Source of the DNA: Acidovorax sp. SCN 68-22
Lineage (GTDB): Bacteria; Pseudomonadota; Gammaproteobacteria; Burkholderiales; Burkholderiaceae_C
Reading direction: 5' to 3'
Assembly (NCBI GenBank): GCA_001724785.1
Contig: MEDL01000202.1
Location: 1-38,717 of the forward strand
DNA length: 38,717 nucleotides
The notes under the pieces are model-generated. The model did not search any database. It was not told where the DNA came from and saw nothing but the letters and a program-made list of their open reading frames with translations. Shown one piece after another: positions 24,561 to 33,661 of the stretch. Both the position numbers and the translations under genes were made by a program. Positions within the stretch are counted from its first letter, which is position 1. The number at the start of each line of letters is the position of its first letter.

Positions 24561-25880
24561 GTGGCAACTAACGCGGCTCAAATTGCCAAAACCGGCAAGT
24601 TCGGCGATTTGCGTCGCAGGCTGGTGTTTCTGCTGCTCGCGTTGGTCGTATACCGCATCGGGGCGCATATCCCCGTCCCCGGCATCGACCCGGCGCAACT
24701 GAAGCAACTCTTTGGTGGCCAGCAGGGCGGCATCCTGAACCTGTTCAACATGTTCTCGGGAGGTGCCCTGGAGCGATTCACGGTATTCGCACTGGGGATC
24801 ATGCCGTACATCTCGGCGTCCATCATCATGCAGCTCATGAGCTACGCGGTGCCGACGTTCGAACAGATGAAGAAGGAAGGTGCCGCCGGTCAGCGCAAGA
24901 TCACGCAGTACACCCGTTATGGGACGCTGGGTCTCGCTCTGTTCCAGTCACTGGGTATCGCGGTGGCCCTGGAGAGCTCGGCGGGCCTGGTGCTCAGCCC
25001 TGGTTTCGGTTTTCGCATGACCGCCGTGGTCAGCTTGACTGCCGGCACCATGTTCCTGATGTGGCTCGGTGAGCAAATCACCGAGCGCGGCCTGGGCAAC
25101 GGGATCTCCATCCTCATTTTTGCCGGCATTGCGGCCGGGCTGCCCAGCGCGGTGGGCGGTTTGCTCGAACTGGTGCGCACCGGCTCCATGAGCATTCTTG
25201 CAGCGCTGTTCATTGTCCTGGTCGTCTGCCTGGTGACGTACTTCGTCGTGTTCGTCGAACGCGGCCAACGCAAGATCCTCGTGAACTACGCGCGGCGGCA
25301 AGTGGGCAACAAGGTCTATGGGGGCCAGTCCTCGCACTTGCCGCTCAAGCTCAACATGTCGGGTGTGATTCCGCCGATCTTCGCGTCGTCGATCATCTTG
25401 CTGCCCGCGACGGTGGTGAACTGGTTCAGCGCGGGGGACTCCCTGCGGTGGCTCAAGGACATCTCGGGGGCATTGACGCCGGGCCAGCCCATCTACGTGC
25501 TTTTGTACGCGACGGCCATCGTGTTCTTCTGCTTTTTCTACACGGCGTTGGTATTCAACAGCCGCGAGACAGCAGACAACCTGAAGAAGAGTGGCGCGTT
25601 TATTCCGGGCATCCGGCCGGGCGATCAGACCGCACGGTACATTGATAAAATCCTGGTCCGCTTGACGCTTGCCGGCGCAATCTACATCACGCTGGTGTGC
25701 CTGCTGCCGGAATTCATGATTCTCAAGTACAACGTGCCGTTCTATTTCGGCGGCACGTCACTTCTGATTATCGTGGTGGTCACCATGGACTTCATGGCCC
25801 AGGTGCAGAACTATCTGATGTCCCAGCAATACGAATCGCTACTCAAGAAGGCGAACTTCAAGGGTGGTGCCGGGGTATGA
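24561..25880 (+). CDS. secY: Preprotein translocase channel subunit SecY
   Basis: The 439-residue protein has ten membrane helices and forms the protein-conducting channel with SecE and SecG. Recognisable segments are [20 protein letters not shown] in helix 2, [15 protein letters not shown], and [19 protein letters not shown] in the cytosolic loop that binds SecA and the ribosome. The start is GTG at 24561 after GAGAGG (24549-24554); a longer frame exists upstream but overlaps rplO. The N-terminus then reads [20 protein letters not shown], as in related species. It is followed by rpmJ without infA between them. Confidence 0.96.
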   Translation: MATNAAQIAKTGKFGDLRRRLVFLLLALVVYRIGAHIPVPGIDPAQLKQLFGGQQGGILNLFNMFSGGALERFTVFALGIMPYISASIIMQLMSYAVPTFEQMKKEGAAGQRKITQYTRYGTLGLALFQSLGIAVALESSAGLVLSPGFGFRMTAVVSLTAGTMFLMWLGEQITERGLGNGISILIFAGIAAGLPSAVGGLLELVRTGSMSILAALFIVLVVCLVTYFVVFVERGQRKILVNYARRQVGNKVYGGQSSHLPLKLNMSGVIPPIFASSIILLPATVVNWFSAGDSLRWLKDISGALTPGQPIYVLLYATAIVFFCFFYTALVFNSRETADNLKKSGAFIPGIRPGDQTARYIDKILVRLTLAGAIYITLVCLLPEFMILKYNVPFYFGGTSLLIIVVVTMDFMAQVQNYLMSQQYESLLKKANFKGGAGV

Positions 25881-26020
25881 CGAAGGCTTGCTGCAATCCT
25901 TGGATATGCGGCACTACAGGATGAAGCCTTCGGGTTTCGCATTCGCTCTGCGCCAAGGCGCAACGCAAACAAGGTGCACATGGCATGGCCGCGCACCACG
26001 ACTGGTTTTAGGAGAATGAA

Positions 26021-26134
26021 ATGAGAGTTTCGGCTTCGGTCAAGAAAATCTGCCGCAACTGCAAGATCATCCGCCGCAAGGGTGTGGTGCGCGTGATCTG
26101 CACGGACCTGCGTCACAAGCAGCGCCAGGGTTGA
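26021..26134 (+). CDS. rpmJ: 50S ribosomal protein L36, zinc-binding form
   Basis: This 37-codon gene reads [20 protein letters not shown] followed by [17 protein letters not shown]. The four zinc ligands are Cys11, Cys14, Cys27 and His32, so this is the C+ form. TAGGAG at 26009-26014 precedes the ATG. It sits 140 bp after secY and 24 bp before rpsM. That gap is too short to hold infA and shows no other gene. Confidence 0.97.
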   Translation: MRVSASVKKICRNCKIIRRKGVVRVICTDLRHKQRQG

Positions 26135-26158
26135 ACAGGAAAGCATTAGAGGACGCAC

Positions 26159-26524
26159 ATGGCACGTATCGCTGGCATCAATATTCCGCCGCATCAGCAT
26201 GCTGAGATTGGCTTGACCGCCATCTATGGCATTGGACGCACCCGCGCACGCAAGATCTGTGAGGCTTGCGACATCGCTTATTCCAAGAAGATCAAGGATC
26301 TGACGGACGGCGATCTCGAAAAGATCCGCGACCAGATCGCCCAGTTCACCATCGAAGGCGACCTGCGCCGCGAAACCACGATGAACATCAAGCGCTTGAT
26401 GGACATCGGCTGCTATCGCGGCTTCCGCCACCGCCGCGGCCTGCCGCTGCGTGGTCAGCGCACGCGTACCAATGCCCGTACCCGCAAGGGCCCGCGCAAG
26501 GGTGCTGCCGCCCTGAAGAAATAA
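26159..26524 (+). CDS. rpsM: 30S ribosomal protein S13
   Basis: The 121-residue protein starts [20 protein letters not shown] and has the C-terminal [20 protein letters not shown]13 in the 30S head contacts L5 and the P-site tRNA. It opens the alpha operon gene order. The start codon spans 26159-26161. Confidence 0.98.
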   Translation: MARIAGINIPPHQHAEIGLTAIYGIGRTRARKICEACDIAYSKKIKDLTDGDLEKIRDQIAQFTIEGDLRRETTMNIKRLMDIGCYRGFRHRRGLPLRGQRTRTNARTRKGPRKGAAALKK

Positions 26525-26542
26525 AGAGATTGAAAGATCAAT

Positions 26543-26947
26543 ATGGCCAAGTCTCCTGCCAATAACGCTGCGCAGCGTGTGCGCAAGAAGGTCCGCAAGA
26601 ACGTCTCGGACGGTATTGCGCACGTTCACGCTTCGTTCAACAACACCATCATCACGATCACCGACCGCCAGGGCAACGCCCTGTCGTGGGCGTCGTCCGG
26701 TGGCCAGGGCTTCAAGGGTTCGCGCAAGTCGACGCCTTTCGCTGCCCAAGTCGCATCGGAGATGGCCGGCCGCGCCGCCATCGAACAAGGCATCAAGAAC
26801 CTGGATGTCGAGATCAAGGGTCCTGGCCCGGGTCGCGAATCCTCGGTGCGCGCGCTGGGTGCCCTGGGCATCCGCATTACGTCCATTTCCGACGTTACCC
26901 CTGTTCCCCACAACGGCTGCCGCCCGCAAAAGCGCCGTCGTATTTAA
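26543..26947 (+). CDS. rpsK: 30S ribosomal protein S11
   Basis: The 134-residue protein includes [20 protein letters not shown] and the C-terminal [18 protein letters not shown], both universal for S11. It lies on the 30S platform near the Shine-Dalgarno helix. The N-terminus ([20 protein letters not shown]) is a few residues longer than in E. coli, as usual in betaproteobacteria. Confidence 0.98.
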   Translation: MAKSPANNAAQRVRKKVRKNVSDGIAHVHASFNNTIITITDRQGNALSWASSGGQGFKGSRKSTPFAAQVASEMAGRAAIEQGIKNLDVEIKGPGPGRESSVRALGALGIRITSISDVTPVPHNGCRPQKRRRI

Positions 26948-27043
26948 GTCAACACCCAAGCCCACCGCCGCCTGCGCCCGGATCCTCCGCCGCAGGCGGC
27001 TCCCGCAATTGGATTGCGGCAGATGACATAGAAGGACATTCAA
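26948..27043 (+). promoter_or_regulatory. Two tandem hairpins between rpsK and rpsD
   Basis: A perfect 10-bp stem GCCGCCTGCG (26967-26976) / CGCAGGCGGC (26991-27000) is followed three bases later by a 7-bp stem CCGCAAT (27003-27009) / ATTGCGG (27013-27019). Neither has a T-run, so termination is unlikely. The structured leader lies just before rpsD, whose product S4 is a known mRNA-binding autoregulator in other bacteria. Confidence 0.6.
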
Positions 27044-27667
27044 GTGGCACGTTACCTCGGCCCCAAGGCCAAACTCTCCCGCCGCGAAGGCACCGACCTG
27101 TTCCTCAAGAGCGCACGCCGCTCCATTGCGGACAAGTCCAAGTTCGACTCCAAGCCCGGCCAACACGGTCGCACTTCGGGACAACGCACGTCCGACTACG
27201 GCCTGCAACTGCGTGAAAAGCAGAAGGTCAAGCGCATGTACGGCATCCTGGAAAAGCAGTTCCGCCGCTACTTCGAAGCGGCCGACCGCCGCAAGGGCAA
27301 TACCGGTGCCAACCTGCTGTCCTTGCTGGAATGCCGTTTGGACAATGTGGTCTACCGCATGGGCTTTGGCTCCACCCGCGCCGAGGCGCGCCAGATGGTG
27401 TCGCACAAGGCCATCACGGTGAACGGCCAGTCGGTGAACATTCCTTCCTATCTGGTGAAGGTGGGCGACGTCGTCGCGGTGCGTGAAAAATCCAAGAAGC
27501 AAACGCGCATTGTCGAGGCCCTGCAGCTGGCCGCACAGGTCGGGATGCCGGCGTGGGTCGAAGTGAACGCTGACAAGGCGGAAGGCGTGTTCAAGAAGGT
27601 TCCGGACCGCGACGAATTCGGCGCCGACATCAATGAATCGCTGATCGTCGAGTTGTACTCGCGTTAA
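27044..27667 (+). CDS. rpsD: 30S ribosomal protein S4
   Basis: The 207-residue protein starts [20 protein letters not shown] and contains the S4 RNA-binding domain [20 protein letters not shown] followed by [18 protein letters not shown]4 nucleates 30S assembly and in E. coli represses the alpha operon. The ATG is preceded by GAAGGACATTCAAGTGG; the conserved N-terminus supports this start, which here is GTG at 27044 (the translated first residue is Met). Confidence 0.97.
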   Translation: MARYLGPKAKLSRREGTDLFLKSARRSIADKSKFDSKPGQHGRTSGQRTSDYGLQLREKQKVKRMYGILEKQFRRYFEAADRRKGNTGANLLSLLECRLDNVVYRMGFGSTRAEARQMVSHKAITVNGQSVNIPSYLVKVGDVVAVREKSKKQTRIVEALQLAAQVGMPAWVEVNADKAEGVFKKVPDRDEFGADINESLIVELYSR

Positions 27668-27780
27668 GCACGGCAAATCTGTTGCTGAATTTATCGTTCC
27701 TGCTCCACGAGGCATCGTGGCGCGGGCGCTTCACCAGCCTTACCGGTGTAACGAGCTGGGGGTATTGAGAGGAAGTCTGC

Positions 27781-28773
27781 ATGCAAACGAATTTGCTGAA
27801 GCCCAAAGCCATCAACGTCGACCAACTTGGCCACAACCGCGCCAAAGTAACGCTTGAACCCTTCGAGCGTGGCTATGGCCACACGCTCGGCAACGCGCTG
27901 CGCAGGGTACTGTTGTCGTCGCTGGTGGGTTACGCCGTGACCGAGGTCACCATTGCGGGCGTTCTGCACGAGTACTCGTCGGTCGACGGTGTCCAGGAAG
28001 ACGTCGTCAATATCCTCCTCAACCTCAAGGGCGTGGTGTTCAAGCTGCACAACCGCGACGAGGTCACGCTGAGCCTGCGCAAGGACACCGAAGGCGTGGT
28101 GACGGCGAGCGACATCCAGACGCCCCACGACGTGGAGATCGTCAACCCCGACCACGTCATCGCCAACCTGTCGCAAGGCGGCAAGCTGGACATGCAGATC
28201 AAGGTGGAAAAGGGCCGCGGTTACGTGCCGGGAAACCAGCGCCGCTATGGGGACGAAACCACGAAGTCGATCGGTCGCATCGTGCTTGACGCCTCGTTCT
28301 CGCCCATCAAACGCGTCAGTTACACGGTCGAAAGCGCTCGCGTCGAGCAGCGCACCGACCTCGACAAGCTGGTGGTGGAGATCGAAACCAATGGTGCTGT
28401 AACGGCGGAAGACGCGGTGCGCGCTTCGGCACGCATCCTGGTGGAGCAACTGGCCGTGTTCGCACAGCTCGACGGCGGCGAAATGGACGCCATCAATGCG
28501 CCGGCCGGCGCCCGCAGCAATGCGAGCTTCGACCCCATCCTGCTGCGTCCGGTGGACGAGCTTGAACTGACGGTCCGTTCCGCCAACTGCCTGAAGGCGG
28601 AAAACATTTACTACATCGGTGACCTCATCCAGCGCACCGAGAACGAATTGCTCAAGACCCCCAACCTGGGTCGCAAGTCGCTCAACGAAATCAAGGAAGT
28701 TCTCGCATCGCGCGGGCTCACCTTGGGGATGAAGTTGGAAAATTGGCCGCCAGCCGGCCTGGACAAGCGGTAA
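27781..28773 (+). CDS. rpoA: RNA polymerase alpha subunit
   Basis: The 330-residue protein has the N-terminal assembly domain (about 1-230; [17 protein letters not shown] and the beta-contacting [14 protein letters not shown]) and the C-terminal DNA- and activator-binding domain (about 250-325; [20 protein letters not shown], then [19 protein letters not shown]). It assembles the polymerase core and contacts UP elements. Order rpsD-rpoA-rplQ is standard. GAGAGGAAG precedes the ATG at 27781. Confidence 0.98.
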   Translation: MQTNLLKPKAINVDQLGHNRAKVTLEPFERGYGHTLGNALRRVLLSSLVGYAVTEVTIAGVLHEYSSVDGVQEDVVNILLNLKGVVFKLHNRDEVTLSLRKDTEGVVTASDIQTPHDVEIVNPDHVIANLSQGGKLDMQIKVEKGRGYVPGNQRRYGDETTKSIGRIVLDASFSPIKRVSYTVESARVEQRTDLDKLVVEIETNGAVTAEDAVRASARILVEQLAVFAQLDGGEMDAINAPAGARSNASFDPILLRPVDELELTVRSANCLKAENIYYIGDLIQRTENELLKTPNLGRKSLNEIKEVLASRGLTLGMKLENWPPAGLDKR

Positions 28774-28776
28774 CGC

Positions 28777-28782
28777 TATAAT
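28777..28782 (+). promoter_or_regulatory. Perfect TATAAT -10 box between rpoA and rplQ
   Basis: TATAAT follows the rpoA stop by three bases, in the context GCTATAATCTC. The same 11-mer occurs again at 29256-29266 after rplQ. An internal promoter for rplQ is plausible; I see no convincing -35 at the right distance. Confidence 0.45.
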
Positions 28783-28859
28783 CTCGCGCCCTGCAAAGGG
28801 CAGTGCCCGGGCAGTACCTGATACGGCTGCCCGTTTTAACTACTATCAGGATAAGCACC

Positions 28860-29255
28860 ATGCGCCACGGACTCGGCCTTCGCAAACTCAACCGCACCAG
28901 CTCGCACCGCCTTGCGATGCTGCGCAACATGATGAACTCGCTCATCGAGCACGAGGCCATCAAGACCACGCTGCCCAAGTCGAAAGAACTGCGCCGCGTC
29001 ATCGAACCCATGATCACCCTTGCCAAGGTCGATACCGTGGCCAACCGCCGCCTAGCGTTCGACCGCCTGCGCGACCGCGACAGCGTGACCAAGCTGTTCA
29101 CCGTGCTGGGCCCGCGCTTCAATGCACGTCCGGGCGGTTACACCCGCATTCTGAAGATGGGCTACCGCGTTGGCGACAACGCGCCCATGGCTTTCGTCGA
29201 ACTGGTCGAACGCACCGAGGAAACCGCTGCGGTTCCGGCAGACGCCGAAAAATAA
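28860..29255 (+). CDS. rplQ: 50S ribosomal protein L17
   Basis: The 131-residue protein starts [20 protein letters not shown] and has [19 protein letters not shown] and the C-terminal [14 protein letters not shown]. The start at 28860 is preceded by a TATCAGGATAAGCACC ribosome site; an earlier in-frame ATG has no family sequence. It ends the alpha operon, and the tRNA gene follows 19 bp later. Confidence 0.98.
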   Translation: MRHGLGLRKLNRTSSHRLAMLRNMMNSLIEHEAIKTTLPKSKELRRVIEPMITLAKVDTVANRRLAFDRLRDRDSVTKLFTVLGPRFNARPGGYTRILKMGYRVGDNAPMAFVELVERTEETAAVPADAEK

Positions 29256-29274
29256 GCTATAATCTCTCTCTTGC
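29256..29274 (+). promoter_or_regulatory. Probable tRNA promoter -10 box
   Basis: TATAAT at 29258-29263, starting three bases after the rplQ stop, is followed by CTCTCTCTTGC and the first base of the tRNA at 29275. Transcription would start about five bases before the mature 5' end. The -35 would lie within the rplQ 3' end, where only TTCCGG is seen. The tRNA could also be read through from rplQ. Confidence 0.5.
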
Positions 29275-29351
<77 letters not shown>

Positions 29352-29380
29352 ATAAAATAGCGGTACTCGCTAACAGTAAA

Positions 29381-29405
29381 CGCCCACTTCTCAGTGGGCG
29401 TTTTT
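29381..29405 (+). terminator. Rho-independent terminator after tRNA-Met
   Basis: CGCCCACT (29381-29388) and AGTGGGCG (29393-29400) form a perfect 8-bp stem with a four-base loop, followed directly by TTTTT. It ends the rplQ/tRNA transcript and separates the core genome from the island. Confidence 0.92.
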
Positions 29406-29687
29406 GTTTGTGCCCTAGTTGTGCCCATTCTGTGCCCTTCTTGTGCCCACGCAGATTTGGCCGATCACGATTTTGACCATTGGGTAGATTTGGCTAATTT
29501 CACTGCTATGACTGACTCTTCAAGGCTGGGGGCGGTCGGTCGGGTTGGGCAGTCCAATGACGGCGGTCGCCGATAGTAGACATTGGTCGCGTGTACGGCT
29601 GATCGACCGCGATCAGCCGGGAGCGGACGCCGCCGGGATGGGCCAAGCTCCACGCGAAGCCTGACAACGAACCATGCCACGCATTCG
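29406..29687. other. Non-coding island edge with periodic TGTGCCC repeats and an inverted repeat
   Basis: TGTGCCC occurs at 29409, 29420, 29431 and 29442, each exactly 11 bp apart. AGATTTGGC occurs at 29453 and 29486, 33 bp apart. Helically phased short repeats next to a tRNA are typical of tyrosine-integrase arm-type binding sites. Further right, CGGCTGATCG (29596-29605) and CGATCAGCCG (29610-29619) form a perfect 10-bp inverted repeat with a four-base loop and no T-run, placed about 70 bp from the 3' end of the helicase gene. No supported gene lies here and no integrase gene is seen nearby. Confidence 0.65.
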
Positions 29688-32600
29688 TTATACGGCCCCT
29701 ACTGGTGCTGCCGCTTTTGGTGGTCCAGGTCTGCCATCGAGACGAACGTCGAGGACACCTCTAGGGACGGGGCCACAAATGAACAACGCGGGGCAGTTCG
29801 GGCAGCTGAAGGCCGAGGGTTCGGCCGGAAATTCTCCGGCGCGGATGGACTGCAGATGAGACTCCATGTGACGCCTCTGCGTTTCAATCGCGCTGGACTT
29901 CAGCAACAGGGGTGTAGAGGTCTGATCGGCCAAATATACGAGCTCCACCGTTGCCCCGGGGAATGCTTCGGCGGCGGCCGTGAGAAACGCCGCCGCCCCG
30001 ATGGACTTGGCATCGTCACTGCGGCTATGCCCCGTGGAAACCTTGCGCAAGGTCATCTGGCCGTCACCGGTGATTAGCACGTCGTCGGGCGTCACGACAA
30101 TCTCCTCTGCGCCATAGCTAACATGAAGGGCCTGAGGCACCTGCGGCTGCAAGCCCTTGCGGGTGGATGCGAAGAACTCGATCATTGCGACCGCAAAGTC
30201 GCGGTAGTGGTCGAAGTAGCCGTGCTCGCCCAGTCCTTCTTCCTTCAGCGACAGGGCGACGTCCTCCACCAGTTGCGCTCCGGTTGAACTCAGATTGCCC
30301 TTGACAACCTCCTTGTACAACTTGCGCACCGCATCGTGCATCTGTATGAAGGGCGTGACCGTCCGCCGACCGCCGGTCTGAAGCACATGGGTGTAGAAGA
30401 ATCTGCGCGGGCAGCGGGCGAACATTTCAACTTGATGAGCCTCGAATCGAAGCGGTCCATGCACGCGAAGCGTAAGCGGCGCGTCCTCGGCTGCGAGTGG
30501 TAGCTGTCGCGCCGGCGTCACGGTAACGCGATCCAATCCTGGCCCCAGCCGGTTAAGGTACTCCTCGGAGAGCTTTCTCGCGGTCCCCCCTTTCTTCGCG
30601 GCGACCGCATAGAGGACAAGTCGATCCTCCGCGCGTGAAAGGGCCACGTAGAACAAGCATTCCCGCTCTTCGAGGCGGCTGCTTTCGCGGTACTCCTCGT
30701 AGCTGCTGCTCGTGCCATCCACCATCCCGTCTGGTGGCGGACATGTAGGTGCGCGCTGGCGGTTACCCGGCAGCGTGTCCTGGTTCAAACCGGGGACATG
30801 CACCGCGCGAAACTCCAGGCCCTTGGCACCGTGGATCGTCATCAGCCGCACCGCGTCAATTCCCCGCGCTGCCGCCGGAAGCTGCCGAAGGTCGCGATCG
30901 TCGCCCAGTCGCAGCAGCCGTCGCACGCGCTCAAGAAGGCGGGACACCGGCAGTCCGGCGGCCGCGGGCTGGACGCGGACAAAATTCAGGAACTGCCAAA
31001 TAGCGATCCCGCGCGCGCGATCCGCAATAGTAGGTGCAGCTGCAATGTCCGCAGCCATGCGTGTGCGATCTAAGACGATGGCAACTAGCACACGCCATGC
31101 CGAATCGGTCGGCTGCAGCACTGCGAACAGCGCGCCAAGAGTCTTCATCGCCGCCTGCGCGCTGCTCGACAGCCCGGGAATCTGCGCCTGCACGAAACCC
31201 AGGGGCTGAATTCGCTCAGTGCGTAACGTGCTTTGGATCAACGCCACGTCTTCGAGTGACATCTGAAGTCCAGGCATGCAAGCGACGCGCACCAGTCCCA
31301 TCGCCCGAGGATCGACCAGCAGAGAGGCCAGCGACAATAGGTCCTTGACTTCGGGCCTTTCGAAGAGGCTCCCCAAGAACAGCACGGGGATGCCGAGGCT
31401 TTCAAGCTCACGCCCCAGATTCGCCAGCTTTTCGTTGCCCGTGGAAAGGATGGCTTGGTCGCGATAGGCGATCCCCGAGCTCTTCAGCTGTTCGATCGCA
31501 TCGGCAATCGCCACCGTTTGCGCATCAGCGTCGGGCGCGATTCTGAGTTCAGGATGGGCATCCCCATCGGTTCGAAAAGGCTCCAGCGCACTGTCGGCAC
31601 CACCGCATCGCATCTGCTTCGCAAACGATGAGTATGCCTTGACGATCACCGGCACCGACCGATAGTTGGTGTCCAATTTGCCGGTCTTGCCGCCAGCGAA
31701 ATCTTGCTTTCCAAAGCGAGAAATATTGAAGGACGAAGCGCCGCGAAAGCGATAGATGGACTGCTTGGCGTCCCCCACCACCCATAGGTTCTCTCCGGAT
31801 GGGCGCAACGCCTTGAGCAGCCGCACACTGCTGCGGTTCACGTCCTGGTACTCGTCCACCAGAATGTGGTCGTACAGGCCCGACAGGCGCGCTCTCACCG
31901 ACTCGTCGCCCTCCAGCAGCTTTACCGGCAGATACACAAGGTCGCCGAAGTCCACCAAGTTGCGCTCTCGCTTGAGCTCCTCGTACCGCGCGTACACGCG
32001 CGCGACCTCCAAGGCTTTGGCTGCTGCCAGCTCCTCGTCGGCCGATCTAGCGGCCGTGCGCATGTCCTGGGCGAGTCGCAGGTACTCCTCTGGCCCGACA
32101 ACTTCATCCTTGGCACGCGAAATTGCAGCCAGCATGTCGTAGATGACCTGCGTGGGATCGAACAGATCCTGGTAATGCTGCAACTGCAACCGGGGAAACT
32201 CATGCTCCAGCAGTTCGACGGCCTCTGTGCGGTCGATCATGCGCGGGTCTGGGGGCAGCTCCAGACTTGCGTGAAAACGACGCACCAGATCCAGGCCGAA
32301 CGCGTGGAAGGTGCCAACCCACAAAGCCGCGGCCGCTTCGGGCTGCTTAGCGCCGATGCGGTCGGCCATCTCGCCAGCGGCCTTGTTCGAGAAGGTGAGC
32401 AATAAAATTCGTCGCGGATCGACTTTGTCTTTCAGCAGAAGTTGCTCGACCCGGGAGATGAGCGTCTGAGTCTTGCCCGTGCCTGGCCCTGCAGCGACGA
32501 GGAAGGCGTGTCCACGGTGACTGGCGGCCTTCAACTGCGATGGATTGAGCCCGTATTCCTTCGCTTCGGTGTCCGTCAGCGTGACCTGCGGCAGCAGCAA

Positions 32601-33134
32601 GGCGTCCAGAAGCTGCTGCGCGATGACTTCGTAGGGCGCATCGAGCTTGGAGGAGAGGTCCTGCGCGCCCAAACCCTGCACCAGGTGCAACTCGCGCGCA
32701 CGATAGCGCGGAATCAGCAGTTCCCTCGCAAACAGGTCCATCTGAACTTCACGGCGCTGCTTGCGCCCGTAGTCGACGACGCGGTCTTCGCCCACGGGAG
32801 CGGCCTCGGCGGGTCGCGCGAAGTCCATGTCCTTCGAGGGCGTGGAGTCATCGGCGTCGCCCAGCAGGGCATGACCGACCTCATGCGCGACGAGCAGCGC
32901 ACGCTCGAAAGATGTGCCCCTCTTCTCGTGCAGGATCAGCCTACCGCTGGGCAGCAGTTTGGCCCGGCCTCCATCCAAGATTGAGGCTCCGGGTAACGCG
33001 TCCTCGACGTCGTAATCCTGCTGATTGGCGATGGCAACCGCGAACTCATACGGGTGCCAAGGATCTAACCCCTGCTCGATCGCTTGGCGATGGAGGTCAG
33101 CCGCCTTTTGCCGGGCCAGTTCAACTGCGTCCAT
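29688..33134 (-). CDS. ImmA/IrrE peptidase-UvrD helicase-AddB-like fusion protein
   Basis: The 1148-residue protein combines three parts. Residues 1-185 are an ImmA/IrrE-type zinc peptidase with HEVGH at 84-88 and a downstream helix QMDLFARELLIPR (131-143). From about 195 it is a superfamily 1 helicase: Q-motif LNPSQLKAA, Walker A AAGPGTGKT (214-222), LLTFSNKAAGEMADRI, Walker B VDEYQDVN, GDAKQSIYRFRGA, DTNYRSV and MTIHGAKGLEF. The C-terminal part resembles AddB/Cas4 nucleases: FARCPRRFFY plus SCPNCPALFIC gives the C...CxxCx5C iron-sulfur pattern. The expected DxK of the nuclease motif reads LRKVSTG, so cleavage may be lost. It follows the XRE-like gene by seven bases. ImmA/IrrE peptidases typically cleave XRE repressors, so the pairing suggests a damage- or phage-induced switch. 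Confidence 0.88.
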   Translation of the reverse strand: MDAVELARQKAADLHRQAIEQGLDPWHPYEFAVAIANQQDYDVEDALPGASILDGGRAKLLPSGRLILHEKRGTSFERALLVAHEVGHALLGDADDSTPSKDMDFARPAEAAPVGEDRVVDYGRKQRREVQMDLFARELLIPRYRARELHLVQGLGAQDLSSKLDAPYEVIAQQLLDALLLPQVTLTDTEAKEYGLNPSQLKAASHRGHAFLVAAGPGTGKTQTLISRVEQLLLKDKVDPRRILLLTFSNKAAGEMADRIGAKQPEAAAALWVGTFHAFGLDLVRRFHASLELPPDPRMIDRTEAVELLEHEFPRLQLQHYQDLFDPTQVIYDMLAAISRAKDEVVGPEEYLRLAQDMRTAARSADEELAAAKALEVARVYARYEELKRERNLVDFGDLVYLPVKLLEGDESVRARLSGLYDHILVDEYQDVNRSSVRLLKALRPSGENLWVVGDAKQSIYRFRGASSFNISRFGKQDFAGGKTGKLDTNYRSVPVIVKAYSSFAKQMRCGGADSALEPFRTDGDAHPELRIAPDADAQTVAIADAIEQLKSSGIAYRDQAILSTGNEKLANLGRELESLGIPVLFLGSLFERPEVKDLLSLASLLVDPRAMGLVRVACMPGLQMSLEDVALIQSTLRTERIQPLGFVQAQIPGLSSSAQAAMKTLGALFAVLQPTDSAWRVLVAIVLDRTRMAADIAAAPTIADRARGIAIWQFLNFVRVQPAAAGLPVSRLLERVRRLLRLGDDRDLRQLPAAARGIDAVRLMTIHGAKGLEFRAVHVPGLNQDTLPGNRQRAPTCPPPDGMVDGTSSSYEEYRESSRLEERECLFYVALSRAEDRLVLYAVAAKKGGTARKLSEEYLNRLGPGLDRVTVTPARQLPLAAEDAPLTLRVHGPLRFEAHQVEMFARCPRRFFYTHVLQTGGRRTVTPFIQMHDAVRKLYKEVVKGNLSSTGAQLVEDVALSLKEEGLGEHGYFDHYRDFAVAMIEFFASTRKGLQPQVPQALHVSYGAEEIVVTPDDVLITGDGQMTLRKVSTGHSRSDDAKSIGAAAFLTAAAEAFPGATVELVYLADQTSTPLLLKSSAIETQRRHMESHLQSIRAGEFPAEPSAFSCPNCPALFICGPVPRGVLDVRLDGRPGPPKAAAPVGAV

Positions 33135-33141
33135 CTGGCAC

Positions 33142-33657
33142 TCAGTCGTCTTCGCGCATCAGTGCGGCAATCTGCTCTTGGCTCATGCCGGCTTCTCGCA
33201 GCAATTGCTCGAACGGCACTTGAACGGGGGCCTTGGGTGCCACATCCGACCTGTACTGCGCTGCGGGCGCAGCAACGACAGGCGCGCAAAGCGCATCTGT
33301 CAGGGCCTGCACGGACGCCCCAATCTCATTGGCAAGCCGCTGCAGGAATCGCGTGGGGATGGAAGCAACGATCACGCGATGCTCGGCCAAGCCCGCAAAG
33401 ACGCTGCGCTTGATCCCCAGACGAGCTGCGACCTCGCGCTGGCGCGCCACGCTGAGATCGGAAAGCACCACGGCCTGCTTGGCCAACTGCAGGCTGGTGA
33501 GCGCGCCCTTTACAGCGTTCATGCCTTGCTTTTCGATCTCCTGTGGCTCTAGGCCCGCTGTCTGGAGGACTTCGTCCAATTCTTCCGCGCTTGCGTCCAT
33601 CAGGAGGGCGATCTGCGCATCCAGGAACTTCTCGTCCGGCGTATTTCCTTTGTTCAC
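33142..33657 (-). CDS. XRE-like helix-turn-helix protein paired with the ImmA/IrrE-helicase
   Basis: The 171-residue protein is not a family I can name. Residues about 65-120 (REVAARLGIKRSVFAGLAEH, then FLQRLANEIGASVQAL) look like an XRE-type helix-turn-helix. The N-terminal part is acidic and helical, and the C-terminus ends FEQLLREAGMSQEQIAALMR, another short helix pair. The start is GTG at 33657: AAGGAG lies seven bases before it, and the frame to its left has no conserved sequence. It begins four bases after the stop of the sigma-like gene and ends seven bases before the peptidase-helicase. A regulator in this place would be the expected cleavage target of the neighbouring peptidase; that is inference. 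Confidence 0.6.
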   Translation of the reverse strand: MNKGNTPDEKFLDAQIALLMDASAEELDEVLQTAGLEPQEIEKQGMNAVKGALTSLQLAKQAVVLSDLSVARQREVAARLGIKRSVFAGLAEHRVIVASIPTRFLQRLANEIGASVQALTDALCAPVVAAPAAQYRSDVAPKAPVQVPFEQLLREAGMSQEQIAALMREDD

Positions 33658-33661
33658 GGTA

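Noticed and set aside
25877-25924. 15-codon frame overlapping the secY stop as ATGA
   Set aside because: It is too short, has no family and no sign of conservation beyond the overlap geometry.
29394-29576. Small + frame directly after the tRNA terminator
   Set aside because: Its first codons lie in the terminator stem and the TGTGCCC array explains most of its sequence.
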